10,438 nt of DNA from CAZAOY01 sp964486925 (GTDB taxonomy: Bacteria; Bacillota; Clostridia; Oscillospirales; Ruminococcaceae), in the NCBI GenBank assembly GCA_964486925.1, contig CAZAOY010000074.1, positions 1 through 10,438 on the forward strand. Direction: 5' to 3'. A program made the translations under genes and the position numbers. Numbering within the stretch: position 1 is the stretch's first letter; each line of letters begins with the position of its first letter. This document shows, piece after piece, positions 6,211 through 10,438 of this stretch. The notes under the pieces are model-generated. The model saw nothing but the letters and a program-made list of their open reading frames with translations. It was not told the origin of the DNA and searched no databases.

Positions 6211-7096
6211 CTGTAACTTCCCCCTTAACCCCTCGATCAAAGATCAAACGGTAGCCGCAACGCTTGCAAAGCTCCCCAGTTAACCTTTTGTACTTCATAT
6301 TTTGTGTAAACTCTTTTACAGCTTTGCTCTCTATAATCTCGCATAAATCTGTAATAAATATATTACCAAGGCTTAAATCTCCCGATCCATCCAAGCAACA
6401 TGGTACAACCGTACCATCGCAGAGTATACCGATCATGCTTATAAGCCCATAGCATTTACCTGTATCTGATATATATTCATTGTCTAAGCTAGGCCAGACA
6501 AACTCTTTATCGTAGTCTAAAAATACTCTTGGCATTAAGGTAAAATAACTGCCAACCTGTATGCTGTTTAGGATATCCGACTCTAAAACCCCGCTATAGC
6601 TTGCCAGATTTTTGGCGATTAGCTTTATATATCTGTCATCCTTATCCTTAATAGTCCATAATCTAAGCTGTATGTATGGAGGGGTATCCCCTCTGTTATC
6701 AAAAAGCAACGCTACATTCTTCATGTACTCGGCGATGTAATTCTCATCTCGGTTACACAGGCTGTGCAGGGATAGGTTAATCTGTCTTACCGCATTATGG
6801 GTAGTTAAAAGCTTGATATTATCGGCTAACAGGGTACCGTTTGTGGTGAGGTTTACCATAAGGTTATATCTTTTGCAGACGTCTAGGATCTCTTTAAGGT
6901 TTTTGTGGAGTAGCGGCTCACCTTTTATATGAAGGTAGATGTATTCGGTGTAGGGTGGCAGCTGGCTTGCGATATGGGTAAACTGCTCTACACTCATCAT
7001 CTGGGGTGGTTTTTTTGTAGGTGGACAGAAGCTACAGTTAAGGTTACAGATGTTTGTAATCTCCACATACACTCGTTTAAATCTCATATTATTCAT
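6170..7096 (-). CDS. Radical SAM/SPASM-domain protein
   Basis: This is a radical SAM enzyme of 308 aa. It reductively cleaves S-adenosylmethionine at a [4Fe-4S] cluster held by C17-x3-C21-x2-C24 (ICNLNCSFC). KGEPLLH (58-64) is the usual GGE-like SAM-binding motif, and NLTTNGTLL (92-100) is another core strand. The C-terminal SPASM/twitch-like region includes Cys215, Cys226, Cys233-234 and Cys277/280, around DGTVVPCC and GELCKRC. This suggests at least one auxiliary cluster. SPASM proteins commonly modify peptides or proteins, whereas classical glycyl-radical activases lack this domain, so the enzyme need not activate the neighbouring lyase-like protein. Met4 (7087) is an alternative start with AGGA better spaced in front of it, and family members usually begin close to 'MRFKRVY'. 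The gene starts 4 bp after the membrane gene's stop. Its 3' end overlaps the next start by 41 bp, which implies co-translation. Confidence 0.9.
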   Translation of the reverse strand: MNNMRFKRVYVEITNICNLNCSFCPPTKKPPQMMSVEQFTHIASQLPPYTEYIYLHIKGEPLLHKNLKEILDVCKRYNLMVNLTTNGTLLADNIKLLTTHNAVRQINLSLHSLCNRDENYIAEYMKNVALLFDNRGDTPPYIQLRLWTIKDKDDRYIKLIAKNLASYSGVLESDILNSIQVGSYFTLMPRVFLDYDKEFVWPSLDNEYISDTGKCYGLISMIGILCDGTVVPCCLDGSGDLSLGNIFITDLCEIIESKAVKEFTQNMKYKRLTGELCKRCGYRLIFDRGVKGEVTDGKQDKITRHSKG

Positions 7097-7100
7097 CCTG

Positions 7101-7637
7101 CTACCTAAGGTTTAGTCTAGCGCTTATACGCTTAATATAGAGGATATAAACACGGCTTAGTACGATATCATAAAGATAAAACGCACCGTTTCCCGCCGCT
7201 AGAAGGATAGCGATAGAGTAGTGCCCAAACTTTTCAAAATCGGATAAAACCTCAGGAATCCCTAAGACATTTACAATTAGAAGGTAGGAGAGGATTATAC
7301 AAACGTTAAAGACTACAAATTTAATAAGTGTAGCTATTAAACCGTTTTTAAGCGGCTCTACCACACTTTTTACTATAGGATATATCCCAAAAAAGCCGAT
7401 AAATATAACCACAACCTCTTTATTTGGTATTGTTATAAGGGAAAGCAGCGACACCGCAATATAGGCGGTTATAGCAGTTTTCTTGTTAAACTCGATAACC
7501 AAAAAACCCAAAATTCCACCTGCCAAAGCGGGGCTTGTGTACTCTAGCATAGGAATTAACGAGCTTAAGGACAAAAATACGATACTTAAGGCACAGATAA
7601 TCCCGCCAAAGCTTATCTGTTTAGATTTTTTATTCAT
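7101..7637 (-). CDS. Six-helix membrane protein, ECF S-component-like
   Basis: This is a hydrophobic 178-residue protein with about six membrane segments (roughly 10-30, 35-50, 52-70, 73-90, 100-125 and 140-165). It has a short basic N-terminus and a basic tail. The 'FGGIICALSIVFL' opening and overall size resemble the substrate-binding S-components of energy-coupling factor transporters and related uncharacterised clostridial membrane proteins. No vitamin or metal specificity can be read. It is the first gene of the operon, so if it is an S-component it would rely on an ECF ATPase/T module encoded elsewhere. AAGGAGAG lies about 10 nt upstream of the ATG. The link to a radical SAM gene might mean uptake of a substrate or cofactor for that enzyme; this is speculative. 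Confidence 0.65.
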   Translation of the reverse strand: MNKKSKQISFGGIICALSIVFLSLSSLIPMLEYTSPALAGGILGFLVIEFNKKTAITAYIAVSLLSLITIPNKEVVVIFIGFFGIYPIVKSVVEPLKNGLIATLIKFVVFNVCIILSYLLIVNVLGIPEVLSDFEKFGHYSIAILLAAGNGAFYLYDIVLSRVYILYIKRISARLNLR

Positions 7638-7691
7638 CTAGGGGGATCTCTCCTTATATCCTTAATTTAATAATCTCTCTAACAACTGATG

Positions 7692-7715
7692 TACCCAATT
7701 AGTACTAATTGGGTA
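7692..7715. promoter_or_regulatory. Perfect 24-bp palindrome, likely operator
   Basis: TACCCAATTAGT (7692-7703) is followed directly by its reverse complement (7704-7715). It starts 4 bp downstream of the predicted -10 and spans the transcription start, the classic place for a repressor operator. As RNA it could also fold at the extreme 5' end of the message and protect it. No T-run follows on either strand, so termination is unlikely. Confidence 0.6.
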
Positions 7716-7719
7716 GCGA

Positions 7720-7749
7720 ATTATACTCATTTAACTTAAAAATCACCAA
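7720..7749 (-). promoter_or_regulatory. Promoter of the membrane-radical SAM-lyase-like operon
   Basis: On the minus strand a perfect TATAAT (7720-7725) is preceded by TTGGTG (7744-7749) with an 18-bp spacer. Predicted transcription start is near 7713, giving a leader of about 75 nt. The 24-bp palindrome at 7692-7715 lies immediately downstream of the -10 and covers the start site. Confidence 0.6.
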
Positions 7750-7804
7750 GGTTAGTTTTTATATGTGAGACAAATCCTCACGTTATCACGCTAAAGGGGT
7801 GGCT

Positions 7805-8422
7805 TTAGATACAGTTACAACAGCAGTCAAGACACATATATCCCGCACAAAGATCACAGCAGGTGCACCCGCCTAACCCGCCAGGTGCAGGACGATACCC
7901 TCCCCTGTTAGCGTTGTAGCCTTGTCCGAAGTTAGCTGTACGGTTGCGGTTCATCCTTAGAAACGCATCACGATACTCCATATTGGTTGGATCTAGGTTA
8001 TATGCTGAGTTGAAGTTGTTGTAGGCGTCATCCATCCAACCGCGGTTATGAAATATTGTGCCTTTAAGAAAGTACCACTCGGCATCTCTGCCCTTAAGCG
8101 GTACACCATTTAAAAGCTCCTCCGCCTCTACTAAGCGATTTTGCCCTATTAGCGTTCTTACGTCAATATAGTTAGAATGCCTGTTGGTATTCGACCCACC
8201 GCCACTATACCCACCATTTGCAGGCTCACTGCTAGGAGCGTTATTTATTATCTCGTCATAGGCGGCATTAACCTCTGCCATCTTTTCCTCTGCAAGATCA
8301 TGGAGCGGGCTGTCGGTATAGTTATCGGGATGATACTTCTTTGCAAGCTCCCGATAGGCATCCTTAATCTGCTTTTCAGTAGCATTTCTATCTACGCCTA
8401 GGACTTCATACGGATTCTTCAT
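7805..8422 (-). CDS. DnaJ-domain protein with TPR and Cys-rich tail
   Basis: A 205-residue J-domain co-chaperone expected to stimulate a DnaK-type Hsp70. The J domain occupies residues 1-60, with the HPD motif at 31-33. A Gly/Ser/Asn-rich linker (about 62-85) follows. Next is a TPR-like helical pair (about 90-157; WYFLKGTIFHNRGWMDDAYNNF and on to LDP). A second Gly/Pro-rich linker leads to a tail, GGCTCCDLCAGYMCLDCCC plus NCI, with nine cysteines in 20 residues. It lacks the canonical DnaJ zinc-finger repeats and substrate domains, so it is not DnaJ itself. J-TPR proteins with a Cys-rich tail recur in clostridia, so the tail may bind metal or mediate partner or membrane attachment (inference). 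The start overlaps the end of the DUF5685 gene by 17 bp, so the two are probably translated together. Confidence 0.9.
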   Translation of the reverse strand: MKNPYEVLGVDRNATEKQIKDAYRELAKKYHPDNYTDSPLHDLAEEKMAEVNAAYDEIINNAPSSEPANGGYSGGGSNTNRHSNYIDVRTLIGQNRLVEAEELLNGVPLKGRDAEWYFLKGTIFHNRGWMDDAYNNFNSAYNLDPTNMEYRDAFLRMNRNRTANFGQGYNANRGGYRPAPGGLGGCTCCDLCAGYMCLDCCCNCI

Positions 8423-9293
8423 TTGTAAACTCCATTCTATCTTTATTGCGCGAGCAGATTGTCATTACTGTATTTTGTAGTCCAAAATAGATAATGTTAT
8501 CCAATACCTCTTTATATCTCTTTATCTCTAAAAGTTCATATGTGTTTATAATTTCCCCGATTAAAAGGTTAATACTCATTGAAATATCTTGCTTTACGCT
8601 CTGGGTAGCTTTTGCTGAGGAGTTATCTATTAACGGTTTATATGGATTAAAGCTCCCTGATTTAATATCACTGGAAAGGTCATCTAGCGCATCCACCTGA
8701 TATACATACCGCCCAATCAAAAGTCCTAACCGCTCTAGCACACGTTTTTGTGTGCTGTCTTGGGATAAACAAGAAAATAAATATGCTAAGCTATCCCCTG
8801 TAGGCTGACTGTACGCATCAATTGTAAGGTTTGTTTGTTTTTCCAGTTGATTTTGTGTCTTAATGGTTTGTGAAAAGGCTTCATAAAGCTCGGGATAGAG
8901 CCGTTTTGATTTTTTATAAGCACCCTTAGTCAGCAGGCTTAGAGTCTTGTAAAATGTCCTTTTAAAGAATCTACTGTCACTTATGTCATCCTCTAGCTTT
9001 AGCGCTAACAGCATAATAGCCGCAGAAGATAGCATACTATTATCGGAAAGATTGGTGCATTTGCGTTTGCTAAATGGATGTGTGGGGCAGCTGCATTTTG
9101 TAACACAGGGTTCCTCCTGTTGGGTTGATTTTGATAAAAGGGCAACAAACGTAAAATCATAACTTAGCGTTAACTTGTAGATCGACCCGTAATTCTTGCC
9201 TAAAAGTTTGCAAAAGCCGCAGTATATACTTTTGTATATATCAAATTCCTTAAATTTCATCTCTGGTTTGTACGGCTTTATATACCCAAACAA
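8406..9293 (-). CDS. DUF5685 family protein, TTG start
   Basis: This 295-aa, mostly helical protein matches the DUF5685 family, whose members open with 'MFGYxxPYKPE' and carry YCGFCKLLG (Cys25, Cys28). A second Cys group is CVTKCSC plus Cys79 (63-79). Two acidic patches, EDDISD (101-106) and DALDDLSSD (201-209), recall the paired Asp motifs of all-alpha isoprenoid synthases. That likeness is suggestive only. The start codon is TTG (9291-9293), placed by a strong GGAGG 7 nt upstream and by the family N-terminus. It is the first gene of a two-gene unit with the DnaJ-TPR protein, under a leader with CATTAATG repeats. Function is unknown; metal binding by the cysteines and partnership with the co-chaperone are inferences from context. 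Confidence 0.88.
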   Translation of the reverse strand: MFGYIKPYKPEMKFKEFDIYKSIYCGFCKLLGKNYGSIYKLTLSYDFTFVALLSKSTQQEEPCVTKCSCPTHPFSKRKCTNLSDNSMLSSAAIMLLALKLEDDISDSRFFKRTFYKTLSLLTKGAYKKSKRLYPELYEAFSQTIKTQNQLEKQTNLTIDAYSQPTGDSLAYLFSCLSQDSTQKRVLERLGLLIGRYVYQVDALDDLSSDIKSGSFNPYKPLIDNSSAKATQSVKQDISMSINLLIGEIINTYELLEIKRYKEVLDNIIYFGLQNTVMTICSRNKDRMEFTNEESV

Positions 9294-9337
9294 CAGCTTT
9301 CCTCCAAACTTTTTAACTAGTATTATCTTATCGTTAG

Positions 9338-9390
9338 CATTAATGCTATCTTTAGAATAACATTAATGCTATCTTTGGATAGCATTAATG
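9338..9390. repeat. Three CATTAATG repeats, 22-23 bp apart, forming hairpins
   Basis: CATTAATG occurs at 9338, 9361 and 9383, each start 22-23 bp from the next; the first two continue with GCTATCTTT-like sequence (CTATCTTTAG / CTATCTTTGG). The first copy lies in a 14-bp palindrome, TAGCATTAATGCTA (9335-9348). Copies 2 and 3 form a 13-bp perfect stem (9361-9373 with 9378-9390) with a 4-nt loop. They fall in the predicted 5' leader of the DUF5685-dnaJ message, so they may be operators or RNA structure. Confidence 0.7.
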
Positions 9391-9398
9391 CAAACTCA

Positions 9399-9433
9399 AT
9401 TATATTTTACAATTTCGGTATATTTATTGCCAA
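9399..9433 (-). promoter_or_regulatory. Promoter for DUF5685-dnaJ
   Basis: On the minus strand TTGGCA (9428-9433) is followed after 18 bp by TAAAAT (9404-9409). An overlapping perfect TATAAT lies at 9399-9404. Transcription would start near 9392-9397, just before the CATTAATG repeats, leaving a leader of about 100 nt. Confidence 0.5.
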
Positions 9434-9616
9434 ACTCTAAGCGAGCACAAAACGTAGATAAAAGTCTTAAGTTTTGTACTAAGTTCCTTTAGTATACTTA
9501 TCTAATTAAAAAACTGTGACACCCTAAAATGGGATATAGTATACAGTTATCTTTACAAACTTTAAGTTACTTCTTTACTATTCTACCTCATTTCTTCACT
9601 AAAGGTATGAAAAATC

Positions 9617-9625
9617 TGTTAAAAT
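9617..9625 (+). promoter_or_regulatory. Upstream extended -10 for trmL
   Basis: TGTTAAAAT is an extended -10 match within AAAATCTGTTAAAAT. It recurs with one mismatch 71 bp downstream (9682-9696), so trmL may have two tandem promoters. No good -35 is apparent here. Confidence 0.35.
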
Positions 9626-9667
9626 TTATTGGATTTAATCTAAAATATATTATTTATAGAAAAAGAC

Positions 9668-9696
9668 TTGTTTTTAGCAAAAAAATCTGGTAAAAT
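9668..9696 (+). promoter_or_regulatory. Main trmL promoter candidate
   Basis: TTGTTT (9668-9673), a 17-bp spacer and TAAAAT (9691-9696) preceded by TG at the extended -10 position. Start would be near 9703, giving a leader of about 67 nt before the ATG at 9770. Confidence 0.5.
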
Positions 9697-9769
9697 AATA
9701 CACAAGCTATTGCTAAATACAAGATTTTAAAGGATAAATATCCAATATAAAGATATTAACGAGGATAAA

Positions 9770-10279
9770 ATGAACAGTGATGTAACAAATAATCGACTAA
9801 ACATTGTACTAGTGCACCCCCAAATTCCGCAAAACACAGGTAATATCGCAAGAACCTGCTCTGCAACAAACTCCGCTTTGCATATCATTAAGCCTATGGG
9901 TTTTACCGTTGACGATAAAAAACTAAAGCGGGCGGGACTTGACTACTGGTATGAGCTTTCTATTACCTACTATGATAGTATCGAGGAGTTTTTCACTAAA
10001 AATCCCGGTGAATACTACTTCTTTTCTACCAAAAGTCAGAATATCTACTCCGACACCAGCTATAGCGGTAATGTATATCTATTCTTTGGCAGAGAGGATG
10101 CGGGGTTATCCGAGGATCTGCTTAGAGAAAACCTTGACCGCTGTGTGAGGATTCCAATGGCGGACACCGCCAGAAGCCTAAATCTATCAAACACTGTGGC
10201 ACTTGCGGCATATGAGGTGCTACGTCAGTGGGATTTTTTAGACCTCAAGACAATTGGCAGTCTTACTTCTACGAAGTAA
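9770..10279 (+). CDS. trmL: tRNA (cytidine/uridine-34-2'-O)-methyltransferase TrmL
   Basis: TrmL is a SPOUT-fold methyltransferase that uses S-adenosylmethionine to methylate the ribose of wobble nucleotide 34 in tRNA-Leu isoacceptors, aiding decoding. Family motifs are complete: HPQIPQNTGNIAR (16-28), FGREDAGL (106-113) and the SAM-binding knot ARSLNLSNTVALAAYEVL (134-151). The start is the ATG preceded by GAGG at 5 nt. Members are usually about 150-160 aa; here 169. The last five codons (LTSTK) and the stop lie inside the first copy of a 19-bp palindromic repeat. The native C-terminus was therefore probably altered when the repeat inserted or expanded, though the catalytic knot is intact. 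It appears to be a single-gene unit on the plus strand. Confidence 0.96.
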   Translation: MNSDVTNNRLNIVLVHPQIPQNTGNIARTCSATNSALHIIKPMGFTVDDKKLKRAGLDYWYELSITYYDSIEEFFTKNPGEYYFFSTKSQNIYSDTSYSGNVYLFFGREDAGLSEDLLRENLDRCVRIPMADTARSLNLSNTVALAAYEVLRQWDFLDLKTIGSLTSTK

Positions 10280-10280
10280 G
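10262..10280 (+). repeat. 19-bp palindromic repeat, copy before the gap
   Basis: CTTACTTC-TAC-GAAGTAAG is a perfect 8-bp inverted repeat with a 3-nt centre. It matches 17 of 19 bases of the units after the gap (10381-10438). It supplies the trmL stop codon (TAA, 10277-10279). No T-run follows within the visible bases. Confidence 0.85.
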
Positions 10281-10380
10281 NNNNNNNNNNNNNNNNNNNN
10301 NNNNNNNNNNNNNNNNNNNNNNNNNNNNNNNNNNNNNNNNNNNNNNNNNNNNNNNNNNNNNNNNNNNNNNNNNNNNNNNN
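10281..10380. other. Assembly gap, 100 N
   Basis: Exactly 100 unknown bases mark a scaffold join of unknown true length. Copies of the 19-bp repeat flank both sides, so the assembly probably broke in a longer tandem array. Confidence 0.95.
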
Positions 10381-10438
10381 TTCACTTCTACGAAGTAAGT
10401 TCACTTCTACGAAGTAAGTTCACTTCTACGAAGTAAGT
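10381..10438 (+). repeat. Tandem array of 19-bp units
   Basis: Three identical head-to-tail copies of TTCACTTCTACGAAGTAAG plus the first base of a fourth reach the window end. There are no spacers, so it is not a CRISPR array. Each unit contains a short inverted repeat (ACTTC-TAC-GAAGT), and neighbouring units form a second one across the junction (AAGT-TC-ACTT). Confidence 0.95.

Larger units (their letters stand above)
9294..9769. other. 476-bp divergent intergenic region
   Basis: This region lies between the minus-strand DUF5685 gene and plus-strand trmL. Besides the promoters and CATTAATG repeats listed separately, its centre holds an inverted pair AACTGT/ACAGTT (9512-9517 and 9543-9548) enclosing CCC-TAAAAT-GGG. 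AGTATAC is repeated at 9491 and 9538, each followed within 2 bp by TTATCT. No coding sequence with a ribosome binding site or tRNA-like fold is visible. The DNA is very A+T rich. Confidence 0.5.

Noticed and set aside
6170..7096. Radical SAM gene as a glycyl-radical activase
   Set aside because: It has a SPASM/twitch-type C-terminal Cys region that classical activases lack, and the neighbouring lyase-like protein has no normal glycyl-radical site to activate. Adjacency alone is not enough.
7765..7781. GTGAG-N7-CTCAC hairpin as the DnaJ-gene terminator
   Set aside because: The stem is only 5 bp and is not followed by a T-run on the minus strand, so it is too weak to call.
10381..10438. CRISPR array
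   Set aside because: The units are joined directly with no variable spacers, and no cas gene is visible.

Overview
This 10.4 kb window reads as low-to-moderate GC chromosomal DNA of a member of the Bacillota, most likely an uncultured or little-studied clostridium (inference). The grounds are strong Shine-Dalgarno sites of the AGGAGG type, several TTG starts, a YfmM-type ABC-F ATPase, a DUF5685/DnaJ-TPR pair, a small Cys-rich 'C-x3-C-x-Y' protein and a MacB/FtsX-type exporter with a Gram-positive-style adaptor. The run of exactly 100 N near the right end marks an assembly gap, so this is probably a draft genome or MAG.

Left part (1-4150): a 55-bp sequence is repeated with a 96-bp period. Each copy carries an extended -10 promoter element and the start of a tiny leader ORF, just upstream of a YfmM-like ABC-F gene on the plus strand. 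That gene ends at a hairpin shared with a convergent minus-strand pair: a membrane-fusion adaptor followed by a MacB/FtsX-type permease. The ATPase normally found with these two is absent.

Middle (4150-7800): a small Cys-rich plus-strand gene follows an unusually strong ribosome binding site that seems to serve a 22-codon upstream ORF. A long bidirectional hairpin separates it from a convergent three-gene minus-strand operon: a six-helix membrane protein resembling ECF S-components, a radical SAM/SPASM protein, and a protein resembling the N-terminal part of pyruvate formate-lyases. The last protein lacks a recognisable catalytic cysteine and a normal glycyl-radical motif. A promoter with a perfect 24-bp palindrome at its predicted transcription start precedes the operon. 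I consider this operon the most interesting part of the window.

Right part (7800-10438): a minus-strand pair (DUF5685 family, then a DnaJ-TPR protein with a nine-cysteine tail) overlaps by 17 bp. It is preceded by a leader containing three CATTAATG repeats, two of which form a 13-bp hairpin. A 476-bp intergenic region holds divergent promoters and then trmL (tRNA Cm34/cmnm5Um34 methyltransferase). The last codons and stop of trmL lie inside the first copy of a palindromic 19-bp repeat that continues across the assembly gap to the window end.

Most gene calls rest on recognised family motifs. The promoters, leader ORFs and hairpin roles are readings of the sequence and have not been tested.
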